Below are positions 53,843-63,729 of a DNA stretch of 64,000 nucleotides, piece by piece; the first letter of the stretch is position 1, and each line of letters opens with the position of its first letter. Source of the DNA: an uncultured Anaerolineales bacterium (GTDB lineage Bacteria; Chloroflexota; Anaerolineae; Aggregatilineales; Aggregatilineaceae); NCBI GenBank assembly GCA_937135955.1, contig CAKZOB010000079.1, forward strand, positions 30,141 through 94,140, written 5' to 3'. The translations under genes were made by a program, and so were the position numbers. Under the pieces are notes generated by a model. It was given only the letters and a program-made list of their open reading frames with translations. It was not told where the DNA came from and ran no database searches.

Positions 53843-55438
53843 ATGATGCCATTCGTCCCCCTAGGCAACGAAGCGCTGGCCCAAGGCGCGCTGGATGCCG
53901 GAGTATCCGGCGTATACGCTTATCCGGGCACGCCCTCCACCGAGATCACCGAGTATGTGCAGCGTTCGCCAGAGGCGCGGGCTGGCCAGGTACTGGGCAC
54001 CTGGGCTGCCAATGAGAAGACCGCCGTGGAAGCCGCGCTCGGCATGTCCTACGCGGGCAAGCGCGCCATGGCTTGCATGAAACACGTCGGGCTGAACGTC
54101 GCCGCCGATCCTTTCATGAACTCGGCTATCACCGGCGCACACGGTGGCCTGCTCTATGTTGTCGCCGACGATCCGTCCATGCACTCGTCGCAGAACGAGC
54201 AAGACTCCCGCTTCTATGCGCGGTTCGCGCTCATCCCTGCCCTGGAACCAGGCAGTCAGCAAGAGGCCTACGATGCGCCCTTCTACGGCTTCGAGCTTTC
54301 GGAGAAATATCATATTCCTGTGCTGGTTCGCATGACGACGCGGCTATCGCATTCGCGAGCCAACGTGATCCGGCGCACAGCCCGCGCACAGAATGAATTA
54401 CGCCTGCCCCCCAACCCTCTGCAGTTCGTGTTGCTCCCCGCTGTGTCGCGAGCCAACTACGCCGAACTCCTGGCACGACAGTCCGACTTCCAGACCGAAT
54501 CCGAGGTCTCACCTTTCAACCGCTATGAAGACGGGCCGGACACTTCGCTGGGGATCATCGCCTGCGGGATCGCCTACAACTACCTGCTGGAAAACTTCCC
54601 GGACGGCTGTCCGCATCCGGTGTTGAAGATCGGGCAATACCCCCTGCCGACAGCGCTAATCGGGCGACTGATAGAGCAATGCGCCGAAGTGCTGGTCTTG
54701 GAGGAGGGTATGCCGCTGGTGGAAGAAATGCTGCGCGGCTACCCGGTGGAGAATAGCAGGGTGCACGGGCGGCTGGACGGGCGACTGCCGCGCGCAGGCG
54801 AACTGAGTCCCGTTGCTGTCGCACAGGCTCTGGGGCGAACGACAGAGGCAGCCCGTTTCGAGGTGCCACCAGTCGTCAGAGACCGTCCTCCGCAGCTTTG
54901 CCAGGGTTGCCCGCACGCCGACACCTATCGCGCCCTCAATGAGGCGCTGCAAGATTACTCGAAGGGCCGCGTTTTTTCCGACATCGGCTGCTACACCCTG
55001 GGCGTGATGCCTCCCTTTAACGCGATCAACTCCTGCGTGGACATGGGCGCTTCGGTGACCATGGCCAAGGGCGCTGCCGATGCCGGCCTGAGACCGGCGG
55101 TAGCCGTGATCGGCGATTCCACCTTCACTCATTCGGGCATGACCGGCCTGCTAGACGCGGTGAACGCAGCTTCGCCTATTACCGTGATCATCGTGGACAA
55201 CCTGACCACCGCCATGACCGGAGGACAGGAATCGCCCAGCCAGGGACATCTGGAATCCATCGCAGTAGGGCTGGGCGTGCCGCCCGAACATGTACGAGTT
55301 ATCACGCCGCTACCGCGCTGGCACCAGGAAAATGTGCAGGTCATCCGCAAAGAACTGGCTTACGAGGGTGTCTCGGTGATCATCGCGCGGCGCGAATGCA
55401 TCGAGACAGCCAAACGCAAGAGAAAGGCTGAAGCATGA
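53843..55438 (+). CDS. iorA: Indolepyruvate oxidoreductase alpha subunit, ferredoxin domain missing
   Basis: The 531-aa protein matches IorA, the thiamine-diphosphate subunit that oxidises aryl-pyruvates to aryl-acetyl-CoA. Features are GNEALAQGALDAGVSGVYAYPGTPSTEI, MKHVGLNVAADPFMNSA, LCQGCPHADTYRAL, and the TPP motif GDSTFTHSGMTGLLDAV...DN. Typical IorA proteins are about 600-640 aa and end in a ferredoxin domain with two [4Fe-4S] clusters. This one stops after IIARRECIETAKRKRKAEA, without CxxCxxC motifs. GAGGAG precedes two adjacent ATGs. It overlaps iorB (ATGA). Confidence 0.9.
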   Translation: MMPFVPLGNEALAQGALDAGVSGVYAYPGTPSTEITEYVQRSPEARAGQVLGTWAANEKTAVEAALGMSYAGKRAMACMKHVGLNVAADPFMNSAITGAHGGLLYVVADDPSMHSSQNEQDSRFYARFALIPALEPGSQQEAYDAPFYGFELSEKYHIPVLVRMTTRLSHSRANVIRRTARAQNELRLPPNPLQFVLLPAVSRANYAELLARQSDFQTESEVSPFNRYEDGPDTSLGIIACGIAYNYLLENFPDGCPHPVLKIGQYPLPTALIGRLIEQCAEVLVLEEGMPLVEEMLRGYPVENSRVHGRLDGRLPRAGELSPVAVAQALGRTTEAARFEVPPVVRDRPPQLCQGCPHADTYRALNEALQDYSKGRVFSDIGCYTLGVMPPFNAINSCVDMGASVTMAKGAADAGLRPAVAVIGDSTFTHSGMTGLLDAVNAASPITVIIVDNLTTAMTGGQESPSQGHLESIAVGLGVPPEHVRVITPLPRWHQENVQVIRKELAYEGVSVIIARRECIETAKRKRKAEA

Positions 55439-56013
55439 AATACGATATGATTCTGGCGGGGGTTGGCGGACAGGGAGTGCTCTCCATTGCAGCCACCATT
55501 GCCCTGGCTGCCGTGAGCGAAGGACTGCGCATCAAACAGGCGGAAGTGCACGGCATGTCGCAACGCGGCGGAGCCGTGCAAAGCCATCTGCGCCTGAGTG
55601 ACCGTCCCATCTTCTCCGACCTGGTGCCCGAAGGACAAGCCGATATGATCCTGGCGATGGAACCGATGGAAGCGCTGCGCTACGTGTCGTTCCTGTCGCC
55701 GGCAGGGGTGATCGTCACCGACAGCGCGCCCGTCGTTAACATCTCCGATTACCCCGATCCGGAAGCGGTGTTGGCCGCTGTGCGAGCATTTCCTCGCGCT
55801 CATCTGGTAGACGCCACCCAGGTTGCCAGGGAGATGCACAATCCGCGCGGCTCGAATATGGTGCTGTTGGGGGCCGCGTCCCTGTTCCTACCTTTGAGCA
55901 GCCAGACTCTGGAAACAGCTATCGAGCAGATGTTCATTCGCAAAGGCGCTGCTGTCGTCGAAAAGAACATCGAAGCCTTTCGCGCCGGTCGGCAAGTTAT
56001 TCAGCCCGCCTGA
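55435..56013 (+). CDS. iorB: Indolepyruvate oxidoreductase beta subunit
   Basis: The 192-aa protein is the gamma-type partner of IorA: DMILAGVGGQGVLSIAATIA at the start, QAEVHGMSQRGGAVQSHLRL, and a final helix KNIEAFRAGRQVI. It helps bind CoA and completes the IorAB complex, which takes part in aromatic amino acid breakdown or synthesis. Its ATG overlaps the iorA stop by 4 bp, so translation is coupled. A terminator follows. Confidence 0.93.
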   Translation: MKYDMILAGVGGQGVLSIAATIALAAVSEGLRIKQAEVHGMSQRGGAVQSHLRLSDRPIFSDLVPEGQADMILAMEPMEALRYVSFLSPAGVIVTDSAPVVNISDYPDPEAVLAAVRAFPRAHLVDATQVAREMHNPRGSNMVLLGAASLFLPLSSQTLETAIEQMFIRKGAAVVEKNIEAFRAGRQVIQPA

Positions 56014-56036
56014 GCGCCCCGCGCCTCCAGCATAGA

Positions 56037-56078
56037 AAACCGGGGCAGGGTATCCCCCCTGTCCCGGTTTACTTTTCT
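56037..56078 (+). terminator. Terminator of iorAB (bidirectional)
   Basis: AAACCGGGGCAGGG (56037-56050) pairs with CCCTGTCCCGGTTT (56057-56070) with one mismatch, followed by ACTTTTCT. The minus side has GTTTTCT, so it can also end the transpeptidase gene. Confidence 0.85.
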
Positions 56079-56096
56079 GCCGGGTGCAGCCTGTCG

Positions 56097-57209
56097 TCAG
56101 GCCTGGACACGCACCGGTGTGCCGATGGGCGCCCAGTGATAGAGCCATTCCGCTTCCGGTGTAGGCATGTTGACACAGCCATGACTCATGGGCTGGCCGA
56201 AGTTGCTGTGCCAGTAGGTGCCGTGCAGCGAATACCCTTTGTAGAAGTACATCACCCACGGGACACCGGGCAGGTAGTAGCCAGGGCCTGTCATCAACTG
56301 CGCATCGTACTTGCGGTAAATTCTGAAGTCTCCAGTGACAGTTGGCGTGCCCCACAGCCCTGTAGAGACCAGCACATTGCGCACCAATTGCCCGTTTTCA
56401 TAAGCGTACACACGCTGATCGCTCAGGTCAACGATGATCTGTTTGCCTACGGTAATAGTCGGCGCAGGTGCGCTCTGGTACACAGCCTGCGGCACGTCCA
56501 CAACCGTACCCGGCGCGGGAATGATCAGCGTCTGCCCGCTGTATATCTGATTGGGATTGGTGATGTTGTTCACAGCGGCGATGGCAGGCCAGGTCACACC
56601 GTAGGCCCGCGCGATGGCCGCCAGATGCTCGCCAGGCTGAACCACATGCGTACGCTGACCGGTGACCGCTGTGTTGGCAGGCACGGGCGCTGCCGATGCC
56701 GCCGTCCCCGTCGCGCCGGGGATGATCAGTTGCTGCCCGGCGTAGATCCGGCTGGGATTAGCCAGACCGTTGGCGTTGGCGATGTCAACCCAGCTCACCC
56801 CATAAAGCTGAGCGATGCGGCTCAACGTCTCGCCCCGCTGCACGGTGTGATATACGGGGTTCGCCACAGGTGCAGGGACCGCTTCCACAGGCGCGGGGGC
56901 CGGAGCCGGATCAGGGTTGACCACCACAGGAGCAGGCGGAGCACTGGGATCGGGAATGGTCAGCACCTGACCCACATAAATACGTGTCGGATCGGTGATG
57001 CCGTTGACAGCAGCCAGATAGTCCACAGTGAAGCCGTAGCGCAGGGCGATGCGGAACAGATTTTCGCCCGGCTGCACCACATGCGTCGAACCTTCCTGAG
57101 CAGCCACGGTTGCAGGCCGCAGGTGAAGGCCAAGAGCGATCAACAGAAGAATAAGTGCGAGGCCAAAGCGATAGCCCCAGGTTTTCGCGCAAGTCGTGGC
57201 CGGTGTCAT
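56097..57209 (-). CDS. LysM L,D-transpeptidase
   Basis: The 370-aa protein has a signal segment (LALILLLIALGLHL), three LysM domains (about residues 42-86, 118-162, 186-230) and a YkuD catalytic domain. The active site is HGTYWHSNFGQPMSHGCVNM, with the catalytic Cys in SHGC. It should cross-link peptidoglycan stems through 3-3 bonds or attach proteins to the wall, and is held on glycan by LysM. ATG 57209 follows GGGAG. The promoter at 57287-57315 gives it its own transcript. L,D-transpeptidases imply a peptidoglycan wall. Confidence 0.93.
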   Translation of the reverse strand: MTPATTCAKTWGYRFGLALILLLIALGLHLRPATVAAQEGSTHVVQPGENLFRIALRYGFTVDYLAAVNGITDPTRIYVGQVLTIPDPSAPPAPVVVNPDPAPAPAPVEAVPAPVANPVYHTVQRGETLSRIAQLYGVSWVDIANANGLANPSRIYAGQQLIIPGATGTAASAAPVPANTAVTGQRTHVVQPGEHLAAIARAYGVTWPAIAAVNNITNPNQIYSGQTLIIPAPGTVVDVPQAVYQSAPAPTITVGKQIIVDLSDQRVYAYENGQLVRNVLVSTGLWGTPTVTGDFRIYRKYDAQLMTGPGYYLPGVPWVMYFYKGYSLHGTYWHSNFGQPMSHGCVNMPTPEAEWLYHWAPIGTPVRVQA

Positions 57210-57286
57210 TGTGTCGTCTCCCTTGTCAGGCTGGCGCTGGCGCATCACGCAAGCGTCAAACAGCGCGAAGCGAACGATCTACGGTC

Positions 57287-57315
57287 AGTGTACAGGGAAT
57301 TTGTGCGGCTGGCAA
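57287..57315 (-). promoter_or_regulatory. Promoter of the L,D-transpeptidase gene
   Basis: TTGCCA (57310-57315), 17-bp spacer, TACACT (57287-57292). The rest of 57210-57422 shows no further feature. Confidence 0.6.
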
Positions 57316-57422
57316 TCGTCCTGTGACAGAAGGAGGCCAGCGGTGGGTCAAACAGCGCTCAGGCGTAGCGCAGGCGCAGAGATAGGGCGGTCTGGCGAAG
57401 ACAGCGTCCGGGCTGGACTGTA

Positions 57423-59249
57423 CTAACCACCACCCCAGGCGCGAATGGCCAGTACCAGCGGGCGGCCAATGCGCACGTCGCTCTCCGGATAGAACAACTC
57501 CCACACCCCGTAGTAGCAACCGAAGAGACGCGGGGCCGTGCCGGTGAAGACAATCGCCGGAGAATTCTCGGTGATCCCCACCGGCTCTTTGATGAAGAAA
57601 TTCGACTGCTGTTGCCGGGCGAAGTTCAGCCCAGGCCGCAGATTTGCCCCGCAAACATCGGTCAAGGGAGTCAGATCAACCGAACGGTCAGGGTTTTCGG
57701 TCAGGTCAGGGTTGAAACTCAGGCGGGCACCGGCGGGCCAGGCACAGGTGCTTGTGTTCTGCAGCACGATCTCAAAAGAGAAATCCGTGTTGGCCCGCAC
57801 CAGCCGTGGATTGTTGACGTCGGTCACTGGCGGCGGCACATTGTGCCTGTCCGGAGCGACCACAATATATTCCAGGTGACACGCAGCCAGAGTCTTCGTC
57901 ATGTTAGGTGTGGGAGTGGCCGCCGTCTGCCGCTCGAAAAACAGAAAAGCAGCGGTGCCTGTCAAGTCTGGCGAAGGCGTCGGAGAAGGAGACGGGGTCA
58001 ATGTGGGTGTCTCAGTGGGAAACACCGTATACGTAGGACTGGCCGTCGGCGTGATCGTCGCTGTAGCGACAGGCGTAGCAGTGCGCTCAGGAGTCGCCGA
58101 CACAGCCAGACCTGGCGTGCTCACGGCACCTGCCACTATCGCGGGGGTCTGTGTGCCAACCGCCGCATCAGGTCGCCGTGTTGGCGGCACCGTGCCAGAG
58201 CGGTCGCGCCCCAAAAACGCCACTGCCACCAACACCAGCAGCATGGTCAGTCCGGCCACGACCAGCACGCGCACGAAGGGCCGACCTGCGCTCGGCAACT
58301 GGGCTTGCGGCAATTTCTCGAGCGGCAGGATGGGCGTATTAGCGTTCTGCGCCTGGGACACAGTCGGGGCAGGCGGAGGCGAGGCGACAGCGCCGCCGGC
58401 AGCTTCCAACAGCAAAGCTGAAACCTCCAGCGCCTCCAGTGCCTCCGCGAACTCTTGAGCGCTCTGATAGCGGGCCTCTGGCGCTTTGGCCAGTGCCTTG
58501 CAGATCACAGCCTCCAGTTCGGCGGGAATGTCGGGCACAATCTCGCGTGGCCGCGGCAACGGCTCGTTGACGTGCTTGAGGATGATCGCCAGGGGGGTAG
58601 CCGCATCATACGGCAAACGCCCCGTGACCAGTTGATACAGGATGACGCCCAGTGAATAGATATCGGAGCGCTCATCCCCCGCCTCGCCCAGCCCCTGCTC
58701 TGGCGACATGTAAGCGGGCGTCCCCACCATGCCCCCGCTGGAAGTGACATGCGCGCCAGTCAAAATCTTGGCGATGCCGAAATCCGTGAGTACCACGCGC
58801 CCGTCATCGTCGAGCATCAGGTTGGCGGGCTTGACATCGCGGTGAATCATGCCGCGTTCGTGCGCATAGGCCAGGGCCCGCGCGGCAGCCTTGACGATGC
58901 GCAGGGCTTCAGCGAGCGGCAGGCGGTCTCCCGACAGCCCCAGATCGAAAAGGCGATCCTTGAGCGTCGGGCCGTTGATGTACTCCATGACCATGTAGTA
59001 GCTCTCGCCCTTGGCATCGTACTCGAAGTCGTAGACCTGGACGATGTTGGGGTGCTTCAGGCGGGCCACGTTGCGCGCTTCGCGCTCGAAGCGCTCTTTG
59101 AACTCAGGATCGTCGGCCAGGAAAGGGTGCAGGAGCTTGATCGCCACATAGCGATCGAGCGCGGCGTGATAGCCCCGGTAGACTTCCGCCATGCCACCGC
59201 GGCCAATCCTGTCAATAACCTCATATTTGCCGAGGGTACGTCTGGACAC
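57423..59249 (-). CDS. Membrane Ser/Thr protein kinase with external NBR1-like Ig domain
   Basis: The 608-aa protein has a cytosolic kinase (about residues 9-275) with IGRGGMAEVYRG, VAIKLL, HRDVKPANLML, TDFGIAKI and GTPAYMSPEQ. One membrane helix follows (RVLVVAGLTMLLVLVAVAFL, about 338-357), then a Thr-Pro linker and an external domain with FEIVLQNTSTCAWPAGARLSF and YYGVWELF, typical of NBR1-Ig-like domains. It is built like PknB kinases, but with an NBR1-like domain where PASTA repeats would be. GTG 59249 is chosen because the promoter at 59300-59328 excludes the upstream ATG. The ligand is unknown. Confidence 0.9.
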   Translation of the reverse strand: MSRRTLGKYEVIDRIGRGGMAEVYRGYHAALDRYVAIKLLHPFLADDPEFKERFEREARNVARLKHPNIVQVYDFEYDAKGESYYMVMEYINGPTLKDRLFDLGLSGDRLPLAEALRIVKAAARALAYAHERGMIHRDVKPANLMLDDDGRVVLTDFGIAKILTGAHVTSSGGMVGTPAYMSPEQGLGEAGDERSDIYSLGVILYQLVTGRLPYDAATPLAIILKHVNEPLPRPREIVPDIPAELEAVICKALAKAPEARYQSAQEFAEALEALEVSALLLEAAGGAVASPPPAPTVSQAQNANTPILPLEKLPQAQLPSAGRPFVRVLVVAGLTMLLVLVAVAFLGRDRSGTVPPTRRPDAAVGTQTPAIVAGAVSTPGLAVSATPERTATPVATATITPTASPTYTVFPTETPTLTPSPSPTPSPDLTGTAAFLFFERQTAATPTPNMTKTLAACHLEYIVVAPDRHNVPPPVTDVNNPRLVRANTDFSFEIVLQNTSTCAWPAGARLSFNPDLTENPDRSVDLTPLTDVCGANLRPGLNFARQQQSNFFIKEPVGITENSPAIVFTGTAPRLFGCYYGVWELFYPESDVRIGRPLVLAIRAWGGG

Positions 59250-59299
59250 TACGACTATCCCTGCGGGTACCAGTTCACAGGCCAGGAGTGCTCCGCACC

Positions 59300-59328
59300 A
59301 GTATAGCCAAAAGATGGGCAGCGCCCAA
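59300..59328 (-). promoter_or_regulatory. Promoter of the membrane kinase gene
   Basis: TTGGGC (59323-59328), 17-bp spacer, TATACT (59300-59305). Transcription from here starts inside the longer reading frame and so decides the start codon. Confidence 0.65.
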
Positions 59329-59351
59329 GCCCGTTTCAGCCAAAACAACCG

Positions 59352-59380
59352 TTGACCCGCCCCCAGCCTCAGGGTATAAT
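59352..59380 (+). promoter_or_regulatory. Promoter of the S1-domain gene
   Basis: TTGACC (59352-59357), 17-bp spacer, TATAAT (59375-59380). It diverges from the kinase promoter 24 bp away. Confidence 0.85.
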
Positions 59381-59453
59381 CCGCCCGATTTCACCACACG
59401 CAGACATCCGGTGCCTTTCACCGGCGGAATCGAAACCCTAAGGAGCACGTCCC

Positions 59454-60173
59454 ATGACCACCGATAAGCCCGCGCCCACCTCAATTGACGACATTCACCC
59501 GAAGATGGAGCTGAAAGGCATCGTCAAGAAGATCGACCTGTACGGCGCACTGGTTGATATTGGCATTGGCCGCCTGGGTCTGCTCCATATTTCGCAGCTT
59601 TCGCACGACCACGTCAAGAACGTGTCCGATGTGTTGCACGAGGGGCAGGAGATCACTGTCTGGGTGCAGGATGTTGACCGCCAGAAGGGACGTATCGGCC
59701 TGACCATGATCAAACCCCCTGCCCTTGACTGGAAGGAAATCGCTGTCAATAATGTATATCGGGGCACAGTGGTACGCCTGGAGAAGTTCGGCGCGTTCGT
59801 TGATATTGGCGCAGAACGTCCGGGCCTGGTGCACGTGTCCGAACTGGCTTCTGGTTACGTCAGTTCGCCCTCGGACGTGGTCAGCGAAGGGGACGAGATC
59901 GAAGTCAAGGTGATCAACGTAGATCGCCGCAAGAAGCAGATCGATCTCAGCGTGCGCGCGCTCGAACAGGCTGCCACCCGCGCCGCCGACGACGAGGAAG
60001 ACGAGGCGCTACCCACCGCCATGGAACTGGCCTTGCGTCAGGCGCTGGAAAGCTCGGGGATTGCTATGCCCCTGCGCCAGTCCAAAAACAAGCGCCGCGC
60101 CAAGAAAAACAAGCGTATGGCGGAGCACGAGGAAATCTTCGCCCGTACCGTCCAGCAACACATCAAGGAGTAA
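59454..60173 (+). CDS. Two-domain S1 RNA-binding protein
   Basis: The 239-aa protein contains two S1 domains. The first (about residues 17-86) shows KGIVKKIDLYGALVDIGIGRLGLLHISQL; the second (about 100-168) shows RGTVVRLEKFGAFVDIGAERPGLVHVSEL. A charged tail ends with KNKRRAKKNKR, suited to RNA contact. Ribosomal protein S1 proper has four to six domains, so this is a short S1-like protein, possibly acting in translation or RNA decay. GGAG precedes the ATG. tRNA-Ala lies 14 bp downstream on the same strand and is probably cotranscribed. Confidence 0.9.
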   Translation: MTTDKPAPTSIDDIHPKMELKGIVKKIDLYGALVDIGIGRLGLLHISQLSHDHVKNVSDVLHEGQEITVWVQDVDRQKGRIGLTMIKPPALDWKEIAVNNVYRGTVVRLEKFGAFVDIGAERPGLVHVSELASGYVSSPSDVVSEGDEIEVKVINVDRRKKQIDLSVRALEQAATRAADDEEDEALPTAMELALRQALESSGIAMPLRQSKNKRRAKKNKRMAEHEEIFARTVQQHIKE

Positions 60174-60187
60174 CTCCTTGTCCTGAA

Positions 60188-60260
60188 GGGGACGTAGCTC
60201 AGACGGGAGAGCGCCTGCTTTGCAAGCAGGAAGTCAGGGGTTCGAGTCCCCTCGTCTCCA
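60188..60260 (+). tRNA. tRNA-Ala (anticodon TGC)
   Basis: Full cloverleaf: acceptor GGGGACG/CGTCTCC, D arm GCTC/GAGC, anticodon stem CCTGC/GCAGG with loop TTTGCAA, T arm AGGGG/CCCCT with loop TTCGAGT, discriminator A. G3 pairs with U70, the alanine identity pair. CCA is not encoded. Confidence 0.96.
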
Positions 60261-60272
60261 TGATAAGCGATC

Positions 60273-60305
60273 AGGCGGTGTGCCTCAGCAACACCGCCTT
60301 TTTTT
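60273..60305 (+). terminator. Rho-independent terminator
   Basis: AGGCGGTGT (60273-60281) pairs with ACACCGCCT (60291-60299), followed by seven T. It ends the S1/tRNA-Ala unit. Confidence 0.93.
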
Positions 60306-60325
60306 CTTTTCGTTCGCCCGTCTCT

Positions 60326-60820
60326 TTACGAGCGCAACGGCTTCAGAAACACATAGAGCCGATAGATGCCCACGATCAACAACAACGAGATCAACACATA
60401 AGAGATCACACACCACTGACACCATTTGTTCAGCACGGCTGCCTCGATGTAGGTGAGGTACGTCTGGAAGATCGTCCCGAACAGCGCCATCCCGACTACC
60501 AGAGTGCGCCCGTAGGCGGCGAACAGTGCCAACTGATCTTCCAGTACCACGATCCCCAGCATGGCTACATAGCCCAGCAGCCCCAGCAATGCCACTGGCA
60601 CGCCGAATGTCTTGGCGTAGGCGCTGTTCTGCACGGCAGAGCAGTCCACCTTGCCCACGTCCACGCAGGCGGTCTCGTTATTGGTCAGCTCAGCCCATGT
60701 CATGTACCCCGCCACCAGTATCCCCAGCACACACAACACGGCTGCCGCCAGCCGCGCCCAGTCAGAACCTACTACCACGGCGGTTGTCAGGGCAGCCTTT
60801 TCGGTCTTCGCAGTGTCCAC
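60326..60820 (-). CDS. Vitamin K epoxide reductase-family protein (VKOR)
   Basis: The 164-aa protein has four membrane helices. The paired cysteines are CVDVGKVDC in the loop after the first helix and CQWC at the active site before the last helix, typical of bacterial VKOR. These enzymes reoxidise DsbA-like proteins using quinones, replacing DsbB. The DsbA-like protein at 43770 is the natural partner; neither has a fused thioredoxin domain. The start is uncertain: a TATACT at 60855-60860 excludes the far upstream ATG, and GTG 60820 has GGGAGG 10 nt before it. Confidence 0.9.
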   Translation of the reverse strand: MDTAKTEKAALTTAVVVGSDWARLAAAVLCVLGILVAGYMTWAELTNNETACVDVGKVDCSAVQNSAYAKTFGVPVALLGLLGYVAMLGIVVLEDQLALFAAYGRTLVVGMALFGTIFQTYLTYIEAAVLNKWCQWCVISYVLISLLLIVGIYRLYVFLKPLRS

Positions 60821-60854
60821 CGCCTCTATGCCTCCCTTAACCTGGACAGAAACC

Positions 60855-60860
60855 AGTATA
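60855..60860 (-). promoter_or_regulatory. -10 box for the VKOR gene
   Basis: TATACT on the minus strand. The -35 (TTTTAC) is weak. It lies inside the longest reading frame and so argues for the GTG start. Confidence 0.45.
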
Positions 60861-60954
60861 CAGCGGCCGCTTTTCATGTAAAATATAACGCAAAAGGTTC
60901 ATTTTGCCTGTTTTTCCAGAACTCTACATTGCGCCTGCAACCCCAATAATATCT

Positions 60955-60983
60955 TTGTCGGCGCAACTTCCAATCGTTATATT
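60955..60983 (+). promoter_or_regulatory. Promoter of rel
   Basis: TTGTCG (60955-60960), 17-bp spacer, TATATT (60978-60983). The predicted start lies about 35 nt before ATG 61024. Confidence 0.6.
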
Positions 60984-61023
60984 TGACATTATCTAGAGAA
61001 CTAGCCCAAAGAGGAACCGGCAT

Positions 61024-63207
<2,184 letters not shown>

Positions 63208-63214
63208 TAATCTC

Positions 63215-63535
63215 ATGCGCCTCCTTGCGTTCACCTTACGTTCGCGCCGCGCCTGGCTGCTCTGCGTGGCTTTCCTGACGCTGGCCGCCCTGGCCTGCGC
63301 GACCTTCCGCGCGCCGGGCGAACCCGCCCCCACCCGTCCGCCGACCGTCTTGCCGGCCACGCCCACCTTCACGGCAACTGCTACCCCAACGCCAACTACC
63401 ACGCCAACTGCCACGCCTTCGCCCACCCACACTGTCGCGCCCACGCAGACAGCTACGCTCAGGCTTTCCGCTACCCCCTTTGCGAGCAGACCGCGTCAGT
63501 CAACCGCAACTCCGACGTCTTCGCCGGTGTCCTGA
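63215..63535 (+). CDS. Small Thr-Pro-rich lipoprotein, 106 aa
   Basis: After a basic start (RLLAFTLRSRRAW) comes a hydrophobic segment ending in the lipobox LAALAC. The mature part is low-complexity Thr-Pro-Ala (PTFTATATPTPTTTPTATP), so it has no folded domain that I can see. It begins 7 bp after rel and lacks a clear Shine-Dalgarno, so it may depend on read-through from rel. It could be a remnant of a larger surface lipoprotein. I cannot assign a role. Confidence 0.55.
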   Translation: MRLLAFTLRSRRAWLLCVAFLTLAALACATFRAPGEPAPTRPPTVLPATPTFTATATPTPTTTPTATPSPTHTVAPTQTATLRLSATPFASRPRQSTATPTSSPVS

Positions 63536-63603
63536 TCTCCTGGCAAGCCCTCAGCGTGCAACTGTTCCGTCTTCTGTTGAACAACAACCGACTAGTCTGT
63601 GGG

Positions 63604-63632
63604 TTGTGCTCTGTCCCTTATTCGTGTATAAT
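63604..63632 (+). promoter_or_regulatory. Promoter of the last gene
   Basis: TTGTGC (63604-63609), 17-bp spacer, TATAAT (63627-63632). It gives a leader of about 90 nt before ATG 63730. Confidence 0.8.
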
Positions 63633-63729
63633 GCGACCAATAAAGTTGATAAGTCTGCTTTTATAACAGAATAACCAGCCTGCACTAGTCCAGAAAGGGA
63701 CAGCTTTCCTTCTGGATGGAGAGAGACCT

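Noticed and set aside
60188..60260. tRNA-Ala as an integration site for a mobile element
   Set aside because: No integrase, no duplicated 3' end of the tRNA and no change in gene content follow it; a terminator and VKOR lie directly downstream.
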